DNA of 37,784 bases, taken from assembly GCA_030141605.1 (NCBI GenBank), contig JAQGDQ010001499.1:1-37784 (forward strand), read 5' to 3'. Below, piece after piece: positions 22,591-32,679 of this stretch. A model generated the notes under the pieces. The model had not been told where the DNA came from. It worked only from the letters and a program-made list of their open reading frames with translations, and made no database searches. Position 1 is the stretch's first letter. Each line of letters begins with the position of its first letter. Both the position numbers and the translations under genes were made by a program. The stretch comes from Tubiluchus corallicola. Taxonomy: Eukaryota > Priapulida > Priapulimorpha > Priapulimorphida > Tubiluchidae.

Positions 22591-23049
22591 TGTTTTGCAG
22601 GAAGCACACATTTTTCTCTTATTTGTCTGGCAACTACATGCGTGTCTTATTTATGATTAAAGTAACAAATCACAGTTTCATGCCTTATACTCGCTTCGAA
22701 TTCACTGGTTTGTTTAATTCGAAATTAAGAACGTTGACGTTTCTTTTCTTTTTTGTTCACTTTCACACTCTGGAAGCCACGGTCCAGCGTTCGAGTCGCG
22801 AGTCGGTAGTATTGGAGACGAGAACTTCTAACCTAGTTTCTGCGTGGTCATTATTTATTACATGTGTTTGCAGAGCGCATATATATATTTAGGCTGCGCA
22901 ACTACTTGTTGTGTAATATCTTGTACCTGTTCGTTATGTGGCACTTATATAGAAGCTGTATTCGGTAACTGCCTGTGGTGTGTTATAAAATGTGTCCTTT
23001 ACATGAATAAGAAAGTATACATATTTTCCGAGGAGAATAAGGATTTTTT
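22591..23049. other. Unassigned sequence
   Basis: Cys-rich short frames (22844-23053) lack any known motif. The right part may belong to the hAT-like fragment. Confidence 0.4.
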
Positions 23050-23120
23050 CTAAAATGTGACGCCCTTCAAACTTTGGCGCCCTAGGCTATAGCCTAGTTA
23101 GCCCATTGGTTAATACGCTT
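23050..23120 (-). mobile_element. hAT-like terminal fragment with a 16-bp perfect palindrome
   Basis: On the minus strand it reads attaaccaatgggctaacta, then ggctatagcctagggcgcc. This is the layout found near the ends of many hAT elements (GGATTAACC ... CTAGG ... GGGCGCC). The palindrome CTAGGCTATAGCCTAG is at 23082-23097. Only one end is recognised. The assignment rests on motif resemblance. Confidence 0.4.
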
Positions 23121-23764
23121 CTGGAGGCAGTATGGCGAATAAGCTCTCCAGTTACTGATCAGTCTTGGCTTTGTTTAACTTTGCTCGTAAACTTCAGATC
23201 GCGACTACTCAGATATTTCAACTACATCCAAGTACTAAATTATTAAACAATTATTATTATTAAAGGATTTAGTTATTAAATTATATTAAATGATTCCAAG
23301 GATTGACTAAAAGACTAGTCTCGATCTCAGACATTGTAGTTCCAGACTACGACAGACTCAGAAATGTGAGAATCTGACCAATTAGCATGCAGCATGATCC
23401 TTATTATTAGTCTTGCAGCTTAAAGATTATTACTTCTTTCATTAACCTTATAGTCATCCAGCAAAGCCCTGAAGCCATTGAACATTCTTTGCTGTAATTA
23501 GCGGCTTATTAAACGTTCTCAGTAGGGTTTTGTGATGGCAAACACAGACATACCAGAGACCTGCTTTAATTAAATGTTCAGCAAAACAGAACATCTATAT
23601 CGATTTTCTATGTCATTTCTGAAGCAGTCGCAATGGGTTTGTGTTTTGTTTTTGGCTCAAAATCGTTTAAGGTCAAGATACAGTTTGCAATTGTGTCATA
23701 TAATTTGAAACACAGTAGCACGTAAGATAAGAAAAGGCAATAGAAACTCTGCTACTTTGCGTTG
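23121..23764. other. Unassigned AT-rich sequence
   Basis: No feature recognised. Confidence 0.5.
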
Positions 23765-23846
23765 TCACGTGACGGTTGTAGTTAAAAGACGCTGATGTGG
23801 TACAGTACGGCAATTGCGCGTGCGCAGAACGAAACTTTGAAAAGGT
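23765..23846 (+). repeat. Dispersed repeat family C, copy 2, with E-box and NRF1-like motif
   Basis: This is the second copy of the 22499-22590 sequence. It carries the perfect palindrome TCACGTGA (23765-23772) and TGCGCGTGCGCA (23815-23826). Confidence 0.7.
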
Positions 23847-24750
23847 TTTTTATCAAATTCTAAAAAGAATGTTTTCTTTCTCTTCTGCTTTCACCTAAAG
23901 ATAGTACAAGCGATAAACTAAATGTCATATTTTTTTCAAATTCTAAATTGCAAAGCTTGTCATTAAGAACATTTTGTATTTTCCGAACGGAGAATTTTTT
24001 AAAGTTTTGCACAAACTATCAAAATGCCAAATATGAACTGGTACTATTTTTCCGGTGTTAAATTATTTGCACAGATAAGAGGTTACTGTGGAAAATTTTC
24101 TGGGTTAAATGTTGAAATTGCGTAGAATTACTCTCTTTCTGTTACCAAAATTGTCCTCCATATTTTGGAAAAAGTTTAATATTCGAAACAACATAATGAT
24201 ATTTTAAATCTTAAGGTGCCAGAAATATCGTTTCGGTCTTAATGCAGTCTGTTCTATCTGAAGCAGCAAAATATCAAAGATTACAAATGCAGTCCCCCCA
24301 CTCCTAAGAATTCTTCAAAGTAACACTTTGGATGTTGCGCTCCCTGTTTTATAACAGACTGAGGGAAAATTCATGCAAAACAGTTGTAAAATAGCTGTAG
24401 GAAAAATTTAATTTATTATGGATTCTTGTCTGGCTTCGAGCATTTAGCAAGCGTGCGAGACGTGAAGAAACTAAAATTTTAAGCTGCAGTTTAACATGAT
24501 TCAGCATCAAGAGTTGATTTAACACTAAAACCGTCCGACATTAACGACCCTTTATCATCCAGCTACTCGCAGAGAAAACAAATTTTTGACGGTGCGTTAA
24601 GTGATCGTGAAATCCACCGCGCACTAAGATAGACTGTAGATGTTAAAGAAGCACATAATTTAAAAAATATTAACGCGACGACTGTTAAACATTTACTTTT
24701 CCCTTGGCATCGTCACTGACAGGTTGTCTAATAACTAGATTAACTTTTAC
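23847..24750. other. Unassigned AT-rich sequence
   Basis: No feature recognised. A small ccccccactcc tract lies near 24293. Confidence 0.5.
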
Positions 24751-24823
24751 GGCCTGTTTACACGATGCGTTTTTGACGCATGCGTCTGACTCGTGCGTCA
24801 GAAACGCACCGTGTAAATAGGCC
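24751..24823. mobile_element. 73-bp near-perfect palindrome, candidate minimal MITE
   Basis: The left arm ggcctgtttacacgatgcgt..tttgacgcatgcgtc is inverted as gtgcgtcagaaacgcaccgt..gtaaataggcc, with about two mismatches in 31 bp. The core contains the palindrome GACGCATGCGTC. The size and the GGCCTGTTTACAC ends fit a very short non-autonomous DNA transposon. No target duplication is evident. Confidence 0.7.
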
Positions 24824-25103
24824 CTCATGTTTAATAGTGAAATAAAAACTAAAACTGTTTCAAACGAATTTTCGTTGTCGACTAGAGGAGCCTTTCTTTC
24901 CTTCGCTTGCTAAACGTTCTTCTTTAGGCTTTTAGAGCTATTTGCACAATTACTGTTAGATACACAATACAAATAGCATAGAGAATTTTGGGTCGAAAAA
25001 TACAAAAAAAATAGCCAATATTTTAATTAAAAAATGACTAACTGTAAAATTTCTTTGATCGCTTAAAGTACGTACGTCTTTGGAACTACGCTTCCATCGA
25101 TGA

Positions 25104-25408
25104 CAGGGGCGTAGCCAAGTTTTAAAGTTAAGGGGGAGCAAGCACATAAATAATGCACCGTGACGAATGAAGCAATTATATGTTTGTCTACGCCACAACA
25201 GACAGTATCGGCATGTGAAAAGAATATAGTATAATAATTAGATTTGGGGCAATTTGATCAGTGGTTCAACAAGTGAACCCTGACAAAAGTGTAAATGTAC
25301 TCTCATTTCCAAAACACGGGAGGCAGGTTGTTGAAAAGGCGTCAATTTTAAAAAAATGTGCACGGAGGAACGGTTTCTCCCCTTGCTCCCCTATTAGCTA
25401 CGCCACTG
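25104..25408. mobile_element. hAT-like MITE, 305 bp
   Basis: The left end caggggcgtagccaag is mirrored by ttagctacgccactg at the right. The inner ggggga / tcccc bases extend the inverted repeat. CAGNGGCGTAGC termini are characteristic of hAT-superfamily elements, which make 8-bp target duplications. The flanking octamers atcgatga and attgatac share only part of their bases, so any duplication has decayed. There is no transposase. Open frames crossing the ends are incidental. Confidence 0.65.
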
Positions 25409-25619
25409 ATTGATACCCCAGTATGCGGAATGATACGTCATTGCGGAATAAAGTTAGGCCACTCATCTTTAAAAAATAGTCACTGGTTTTTTAATAACAA
25501 TAGTATATGGATCCTTTATACAAACTGTACAAATTACTCATACCCAATATAATACATACAATACATTACTCAATACATTACTCAATACATTTGTAGCACA
25601 TACTCCACTAACTAAAGAA

Positions 25620-25818
25620 AAGTATGAATTACTGTATGTTGTCAGTAAGATCAAAAATATTTTTGGTGGCTCAGTGGTGCACACTGGGAAGGGTAGTCAA
25701 TGACATTTTATCAGTTGGCGTGAGTATTTTAAATTATTAATCATTTTCTAGTTACGTAAGTCTTTCAAGAGGTAAGCGTAATATTATAAGTAATGTAACT
25801 CTGTGAGGAAAGTTTTTA
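25620..25818 (+). mobile_element. Partial second copy of the 18.4-19.6 kb foldback family
   Basis: It is homologous to about 18790-18975 in the same orientation. Shared pieces are aattactgtat..gtca.taagat, agtggtgcacactgggaag (compare agtggcgcaccctggagg), caatgacattttatcagttgg and ttctagttac..aagtcttt. Only the inner arm and part of the loop are present, so this copy is truncated on both sides. Confidence 0.8.
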
Positions 25819-26418
25819 GAGACGTACTTGGCCTTCAACCTTCCATTCTATCATACTATACTTCTTTTAGCGAAGTATTGATTTTTCTTAACACCCTTTC
25901 TGACTTTTTCGACGCTTTTCTCAAATCTTATAAGTCTAATCCTCCCTTTGGTTCTCAGAATGGAATATCGGAAAATTCTCTTTGAGGTAAATATTAAAAT
26001 AACTCGAATTACCGTCGGTCGGTCGCTACAAATGGACTTATTTCTATTCAAATGTGTTTTAAGTTTTCGGATTAGAGTCCCGATCCGATAATCCGGAGAC
26101 TGCGGACTGGCGGTGTCGGTAATACGGTTACAATGGCTTCCCAAATGACAAGAGAAGCCGCGGAGAGAAAGATAACCCGAGGGCGTTTGTTGACACGATG
26201 CATTTATTATTGGCATATACATTACAATGACATACATACAACAAAACAACAACAAAATACAAAAGTACAAAACAGAGCTATTACATTATAGCTATAGAGC
26301 TAAAAAACACAACAAACAATAATTTTAGAATAGATACAGTTAGCGTGTTATGAAAAAAATAAATAGTATCAATATTCATATGTTAATACGATTTACTCAT
26401 TTTTAAACTGCTTCTTTA
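25819..26418. other. Unassigned sequence with a 139-codon minus-strand frame
   Basis: The minus-strand frame at 25851-26270 has a hydrophobic, Cys-rich start and a basic C-terminal half. I recognise no domain. The GC-rich part (about 26070-26190) contrasts with the AT-rich flanks and may be a mobile-element fragment. Confidence 0.35.
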
Positions 26419-26738
26419 AAAATGTAATAGGCGACTATTTTGGTTGTATTCGCAGTGGGTCCCTCCAACCCCCCCCCCCCCCATTACCGTGCACTATGTA
26501 TAATGGACAACTACTTTGGTTGTATTCACAGTGGCTCCCCTCCAACCCGTCCCCCCATTAAAAATGTGATGGTCGACTATGTATAATGGACAACTACTTT
26601 GGTTGTATTCACAGTGGCTCCCCTCCAAGCCATCCCCCCATTAAAAATGTAATGGTCGACTACTTTTGTTCTATTCGCAGTGGCTCCACTCCGACCCCTC
26701 CCCTCCCCCCCCCCCCATTACAATGCACTATGTGTAGT
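26419..26738 (+). repeat. ~80-bp x 4 tandem repeat with poly-C tracts
   Basis: Four degenerate units share ctactttggttgtattc, cagtggctcccctccaa, a C run and cattaaaaatgtaatgg. The C tract varies from 6 to about 15 between units, so length should be unstable. Unit boundaries are approximate. Confidence 0.85.
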
Positions 26739-27426
26739 GTATATAAATAAACATGAAGATGACATTACTCTGTAAAAGTTGTTTTGTTCCCATAGTAAAA
26801 TTTATCACTTGGATGTGTCATAATCTACATTGTAAATCTTTTGTATCATTAATTTGGCCTGTAAAATGGGCGTTATTTTTACCATAGCAGATGCATGTCT
26901 CCCTTTTGAACTATGGGCACTGTGTTGTTGTGGCCGTCCGCGAGTCTTCGTAGTAAAATCTAATAACTTTCACATTAAACGCTTGTCATTTTTCATTTTC
27001 GACTTCCAAGTGACTTCATTTTCATTATAACACACGTGTCTTCGTTTTCGTAGCATCTTATTCGTAGCAAAGACTCGTTAATTTGGAATTACAAAACTGA
27101 ATTTGCAGAGCTGAAATTAACATGAATATAGTCGAATCTTTTGAACTTTATCGCATCTTAACATCGTCTTAAGCTCACTTATAATCTCTTCACGAATGTG
27201 TAAGATTATCTCATGGTTTTTAAAGCAGCCTTTTATTCAGTGCCTTTTATTAGCTTTTGTTCAAATGTGTCGCTTTGTGATCATGCGCAGATAAGATTGA
27301 TATTTTATTCGTCACTGATTACATCACGGTTTTGTAGCTAAATCCTTTTTTATCCCCTGAAAAGATTATGAAATTTTCTGGGACGATTATTGGTAGAATG
27401 AGTGAGTCGTGCATATTATTATCATA
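26739..27426. other. Unassigned AT-rich sequence
   Basis: No feature recognised. Confidence 0.5.
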
Positions 27427-27560
27427 ATCATGTATATATATATGTATATGTGTGTGTGTGTGTGTGCGTGCGTGCGTGTGTACGTACGTGCCTGCGTATA
27501 TGTGTATGTGTGTGTGTGTGCGTGCGTGTGTGCGTGTGCGTGCGTGCGTGCGTGCGTGTT
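27427..27560 (+). repeat. (TA)n/(TG)n/(TGCG)n microsatellite
   Basis: This compound purine-pyrimidine alternating tract runs from a short TATA portion into TG and TGCG repeats, over about 130 bp. Alternating purine-pyrimidine DNA of this kind can adopt Z-DNA. The Val/Cys-rich frame over it is not a gene. Confidence 0.93.
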
Positions 27561-27703
27561 TTGTACTTCACTCTAATAAAACATACACAAAATATACAGT
27601 ATTAAACCACAATACATGTAAATAATTGTGTATGTACAGTCTTTGGGATGATGTTTTACAATAATGTCAAACTGTTAGTAAATTATACATGATTAAATAC
27701 ATT

Positions 27704-27830
27704 GTTGAAGCCATGCTAGTAAATACATTGATGAAGCCATGCTAGTAAATACATGGATGAAGCCATGCTAGTAAATACATTGATGAAGCCTTGCTAGTAA
27801 ATACATTGATGAAGCCATGCTAGTAAGTAA
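27704..27830 (+). repeat. 26-bp x ~5 tandem repeat
   Basis: The units are catgctagtaaatacattg followed by atgaagc, spaced 26 bp, with single substitutions (acatgg, ccttgc). The last unit degrades into an A-rich stretch. Confidence 0.9.
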
Positions 27831-28499
27831 AAAATACACTTAAAGTTTTTACAATTCAGAAGTTTTTACACGCAATTAAAAATAGTTTTAAATTTAAGTT
27901 TATGTATAATACGCAAATTTATAAAGACAGTTATATACTCACATTTATATTTACATATGTATAATTTTACATGATTATAAAATTATGCTATAATTACACA
28001 GCATATAACAGGATTAATTTCAATTCAATTGGCTGATTGTATTTTTGTTTTAGTTCGTTAGTTTCTAAATTGTAAAACAAGAAATTTAGTATTTTAAACA
28101 GCTGGTAATATAAAAGCATAATCTGTAGGAGTGATTAGTTTATCATTTTTACAGACTGGCCTTGAATAATTTGTTAGAATTTTTTTTTTGAATTTTTTAG
28201 GCTGGTTGATGATTTGAGTTTGATCGGGGTTGTATTCCAAAGCTGCTATTTTTGAAACTGAGTTATGCCGCCCGTATTTATTTTTAGTTTGAGTTTGATG
28301 CAGGTTACAAGTTCTTTCATTTAGTTTTCTATGTTACAAAAAGGGAACGTCATTTCTTTCAGATGATTTATTAAAATTGTGAATACATTTGTAAATGTGC
28401 AGCAGTGTATATTATACTAGATATTAGATTCACTTGTGGGAGTATTTAAATTTTGTTAAAATCTTTCACTAAAAATGATAAAACATTGGTTGGCATCTT
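27831..28499. other. Unassigned AT-rich sequence upstream of SLC35F exon A
   Basis: No exon encoding the missing SLC35F N-terminus could be recognised here. The exon sought would end on two bases of a codon before GT. Confidence 0.5.
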
Positions 28500-28858
28500 T
28501 CTGTCTCGGAAGACAATGGAGTGTGCGCCAAGAGAGTCAGTTATTGATCACATTGATGGAGCTGCAGCCTCGACTGTGGCTGAGCAATCCGATCCTTGAA
28601 TCACTGGAGTGGCCTCTCTAGGACGCACGCCTGGGCAAGGTGTATGGAGATCCTGACTTTCCCAGACAACAGGAACCCCCTCTCTTCCTCCCTGGTGTAG
28701 TCCAAAGGAAAGCAGAGCTATACGTTTGGCACCAGGTTGGCTGTAGGAGCTGCCTGAGTCAGCGAGCATGCTGCGCTGGTCCGCCTTCGGGCTCCACTCC
28801 GCTGTTTTCAACGTGATTTGACCGTAGTGTAATCGGCGCTATAAAAAGCTAATGATGG
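28500..28858 (+). mobile_element. Retroelement 3' end (SINE or CR1/L2-type LINE), directly upstream of SLC35F exon A
   Basis: This ~360-bp block is clearly more GC-rich than its AT-rich flanks. It ends with gtgtaatcggcgctataaaa, which resembles the GGCGCTATA-type tail typical of CR1/L2-clade LINEs and the SINEs that share their tails. The minus strand has an 87-codon open frame (28548-28811) with no recognised domain. The element ends only about 12 bp before the AG of the exon A acceptor. The family is inferred from the tail motif and the composition. Confidence 0.5.
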
Positions 28859-28870
28859 TTGTATTTTCAG

Positions 28871-28986
28871 GAGATTATTGTGGACAGTGGCCATGGGTCA
28901 GTCCTTGTCCCTACTTATATGTGGTACAGCTGTGATAAGTCAACTTTTACAAGACCCACAAAAATACAATACTCAAGTGCCAACTG
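28871..28986 (+). CDS. SLC35F1/2: SLC35F1/F2-like transporter, internal exon A (TM1)
   Basis: This is an internal exon of a drug/metabolite-transporter-superfamily carrier of the SLC35F1/F2 type. It is bordered by a gtattttcag acceptor and a gtaagt donor. It begins with the third base of a split codon and ends with the first base of the next, so the flanking introns are phase 2 and phase 1. The 38 complete codons give RLLWTVAMGQSLSLLICGTA followed by VISQLLQDPQKYNTQVPT. This matches the family's first helix (GQxLSLxxCGTAxxSQ) and the first loop before the SFLNY helix. The split codon joins G|CT to give Ala at the next exon. The ATG at 28893 has a strong Kozak context (gccATGg), so a shorter isoform could start there. 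The true first exon was not found upstream. Human SLC35F2 is known to import the drug YM155; the substrate of this protein cannot be inferred. Confidence 0.9.
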
Positions 28987-29367
28987 GTAAGTGAACGCTA
29001 CTGTTAATACTATTGCTAATTAAAATGTACGTATAAAAACCTCCATGAGTTGCTTGAGTTCATTAGTTATAACCTCAGTGATGTAACAAAGTAATAAACC
29101 TAGAATTATTGCATTTTTCAAATCATCCTTGACCGCATGAAAGTAACTTTGAAAGAGTTAACACTGAACTTGATTTTGTATTCATGGAATTAGAATTGTA
29201 ATCCAAGGTAAAAACCCAGGTTCAATTCCGACTTTTCCACATTTTTTTCCTTGCAATTGTCATTGATTTCGGTGTCAAAAATTCTTTAATTTTGATGTTC
29301 GTTTAACATTATTAAAAATGATGGCCATATTGTAATGGAAGATGACTGTAGCATCATTTTTTTCCAG

Positions 29368-29561
29368 CTCAAAGCTTCCTCAATTATGTACTTCTGTGTC
29401 TCGTGTACACGACCACACTGTCTTGCCGTGCAGAAGATCGTGGACTGCTGCAGGTCTTACGGAAACGGGGATGGAAGTATTTTATCGTTGCCGTCATCGA
29501 CGTTGAAGCAAATTATATGATTGTAAAAGCCTACCAGAACACGACGCTGACTAGCGTTCAG
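29368..29561 (+). CDS. SLC35F1/2: SLC35F1/F2-like transporter, internal exon B (TM2-TM3)
   Basis: This is the second visible exon, after a 381-bp intron. The acceptor is tttttttccag and the donor is CAG|GTAAGA. It supplies the last two bases of the split Ala codon and then 64 codons. These encode QSFLNYVLLCLVYTTTL (helix 2), a basic loop (LLQVLRKRGWKYF) and VAVIDVEANYMIVKAYQNTT, ending in LTSVQ. The D-x-EANY-x-x-V-x-AYQ-x-TTLTSVQ stretch is the family's most conserved block and makes the assignment firm. The downstream intron is phase 0. The last 26 nt of this exon, with 8 nt of intron, have been amplified 82 times directly downstream. Reading past the normal donor adds VRLEHDTD and then a TAG, so only the first donor gives a continuous protein. 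Confidence 0.95.
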
Positions 29562-32348
29562 GTAAGACTAGAACACGACACTGACTAGCGTTCAGGTAAG
29601 ACTAGAACACGACGCTGACTAGTGTTCAGGTAAGACTAGAACACGACGCTGACTAGTGTTCAGGTAAGACTAGAACACGACGCTGACTAGCGTTCAGGTA
29701 AGACTAGAACACGACGCTGACTAGCGTTCAGGTAAGACTAGAACACGACGCTGACTAGCGTTCAGGTAAGACTAGAACACGACGCTGACTAGCGTTCAGG
29801 TAAGACTAGAACACGACGCTGACTAGCGTTCAGGTAAGACTAGAACACGACGCTGACTAGCGTTCAGGTAAGACTAGAACACGACGCTGACTAGTGTTCA
29901 GGTAAGACTAGAACACGACGCTGACTAGCGTTCAGGTAAGACTAGAACACGACACTGACTAGTGTTCAGGTAAGACTAGAACACGATGCTGACTAGTGTT
30001 CAGGTAAGACTAGAACACGACACTGACTAGCGTTCAGGTAAGACTAGAACACGACCCTGACTAGCGTTCAGGTAAGACTAGAACACGACACTGACTAGCG
30101 TTCAGGTAAGACTAGAACACGACGCTGACTAGCCTTCAGGTAAGACTAGAACATGATGCTGACTAGCGTTCAGGTAAGACTAGAACACGGCACTGACTAG
30201 CGTTCAGGTAAGACTAGAACACGACACTGACTAGCGTGCAGGTAAGACTAGAACACGATGCTGCCTAGTGTTCAGGTAAGACTAGAACACGACACTGACT
30301 AGTGTTCAGGTAAGACTAGAACACGATGCTGACTAGTGTTCAGGTAAGACTAGAACACGACGCTGACTAGTGTTCAGGTAAGACTAGAACACGACGCTGA
30401 CTAGTGTTCAGGTAAGACTAGAACACGACGCTGACTAGTGTTCAGGTAAGACTAGAACACGACGCTGACTAGTGTTCAGGTAAGACTAGAACACGACACT
30501 GACTAGTGTTCAGGTAAGACCAGAACACGACGCTGACTAGCATTCAGGTAAGACTAGAACACGACGCTGACTAGCGTTCAGGTAAGACTAGAACACGACA
30601 CTGACTAGTGTTCAGGTAAGACTAGAACACGACACTGACTAGCGTTCAGGTAAGACTAGAACACGACGCTGACTAGCGTTCAGGTAAGACTAGAACACGA
30701 CGCTGACTAGCGTTCAGGTAAGACTAGAACACGACACTGACTAGCGTTCAGGTAAGACTAGAACACGACACTGACTAGCGTTCAGGTAAGACTAGAACAC
30801 GACACTGACTAGCGTTCAGGTAAGACTAGAACACGACACTGACTAGCGTTCAGGTAAGACTAGAACACGACACTGACTAGCGTTCAGGTAAGACTAGAAC
30901 ACGATGCTGACTAGCGTTCAGGTAAGACTAGAACACGACGCTGACTAGTGTTCAGGTAAGACTAGAACACGACACTGACTAGTGTTCAGGTAAGACTAGA
31001 ACACGACGCTGACTAGTGTTCAGGTAAGACCAGAACACGACGCTGACTAGCATTCAGGTAAGACTAGAACACGACACTGACTAGTGTTCAGGTAAGACCA
31101 GAACACGACGCTGACTAGCATTCAGGTAAGACTAGAACACGACACTGACTAGTGTTCAGGTAAGACTAGAACACGACCCTGACTAGAGTTCAGGTAAGAC
31201 TAGAACACGACGCTGACTAGTGTTCAGGTAAGACTAGAACACGACTCTGACTAGCGTTCAGGTAAGACTAGAACACGATGCTGACTAGTGTTCAGGTAAG
31301 ACTAGAACACGACACTGACTAGTGTTCAGGTAAGACTAGAACACGATGCTGACTAGTGTTCAGGTAAGACTAGAACACGATGCTGACTAGTGTTCAGGTA
31401 AGACTAGAACACGACACTGACTAGCGTTCAGGTAAGACCAGAACACAACGCTGACTAGTGTTCAGGTAAGACTAGAGCACGACGCTGACTAGCGTTCAGG
31501 TAAGACTAGAACACGACACTGACTAGCGTTCAGGTAAGACTAGAACACGACGCTGACTAGCGTTCAGGTAAGACTAGAACACGACACTGACTAGCGTTCA
31601 GGTAAGATCAGAACACGACGCTGATTAGCGTTCAGGTAAGACTAGAACACGACGCTGACTAGTGTTCAGGTAAGACTAGAACACGACACTGACTAGCGTT
31701 CAGGTAAGACTAGAACACGACACTGACTAGCGTTCAGGTAAGACTAGAACACGATGCTGCCTAGTGTTCAGGTAAGACTAGAACACGACACTGACTAGTG
31801 TTCAGGTAAGACTAGAACACGATGCTGACTAGTGTTCAGGTAAGACTAGAACACGACGCTGACTAGTGTTCAGGTAAGACTAGAACACGACACTGACTAG
31901 CATTCAGGTAAGACTAGAACACGACGCTGACTAGTGTTCAGGTAAGACCAGAACACGACGCTGACTAGCATTCAGGTAAGACTAGAACACGACGCTGACT
32001 AGCGTTCAGGTAAGACTAGAACACGACACTGACTAGTGTTCAGGTAAGACTAGAACATGACGCTGACTAGCGTTCAGGTAAGACTAGAACACGACGCTGA
32101 CTAGTGTTCAGGTAAGACTAGAACACGACGCTGACTAGCGTTCAGGTAAGACTAGAACACGACGCTGACTAGCGTTCAGGTAAGACTAGAACATGACGCT
32201 GACTAGCGTTCAGGTAAGACTAGAACACGACGCTGACTAGTGTTCAGGTAAGACTAGAACATGACGCTGACTAGCGTTCAGGTAAGACTAGAACACGACG
32301 CTGACTAGCGTTCAGGTAAGACTAGAACACGACGCTGACTAGCGTTCG
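29562..32348 (+). repeat. 34-bp x 82 minisatellite derived from the exon B/intron 3 splice junction
   Basis: This is a tandem array of 82 units, each exactly 34 bp except the last (33 bp). It starts at the first base of intron 3. Each unit is gtaagact plus a copy of the last 26 nt of exon B, running from agaacacgacgctgac to tagcgttcag. Every junction therefore recreates CAG|GTAAGA. Counting the authentic site there are 82 donor-like sites; the final unit ends ttcgga and lacks one. Units differ mainly at gacGctg (about 42 units G, 27 A, 10 with T at the preceding C) and agCgttc (about 41 intact, 34 TG, 5 CA), both CpG positions. Units 19-24 and 63-68 share the same variant order, which points to an internal segmental duplication. 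Confidence 0.97.
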
Positions 32349-32586
32349 GATAACATTATTCACGCGTTAGCTTGTGTCCAGTAATGGTCCTAGCCAAATA
32401 TTTATCCAATTTTTCTGATGACGTTATTTAACTCTGCAGAAACAATTCAAGGATCAAATTTATTTAAAAAGATTTTTATCCACCTTGTTATGATCAGAAG
32501 TATCATTTCGTCATCATAATTACAATGGAAGTGAAGAAGCGCCATTTTAATTACACAACTAGCACCACAACTGTGGTTGAAAATAG

Positions 32587-32679
<93 letters not shown>

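Noticed and set aside
22503-22892. 129-residue protein gene
   Set aside because: Begins inside dispersed repeat C; no domain, no splice or promoter logic.
25851-26270. Minus-strand membrane protein
   Set aside because: Hydrophobic start is AT-rich chance composition; no recognised family.
27402-27605. Cys/Val-rich small protein
   Set aside because: Frame over the TG/TGCG microsatellite.
29170-29240. tRNA or tRNA-derived SINE in the intron between exons A and B
   Set aside because: ggttcaattccg resembles a B box, but no T-stem, acceptor stem or A box pairs with it.
29335-29520. Two 61-residue frames around exon B
   Set aside because: One (29335-29520) is out of phase. The other (29403-29588) is exon B itself, read past its donor into the repeat.
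29562-32348. CRISPR array or coding tandem repeat
   Set aside because: No spacers; the units contain an in-frame TAG, and origin from the splice junction explains them fully.
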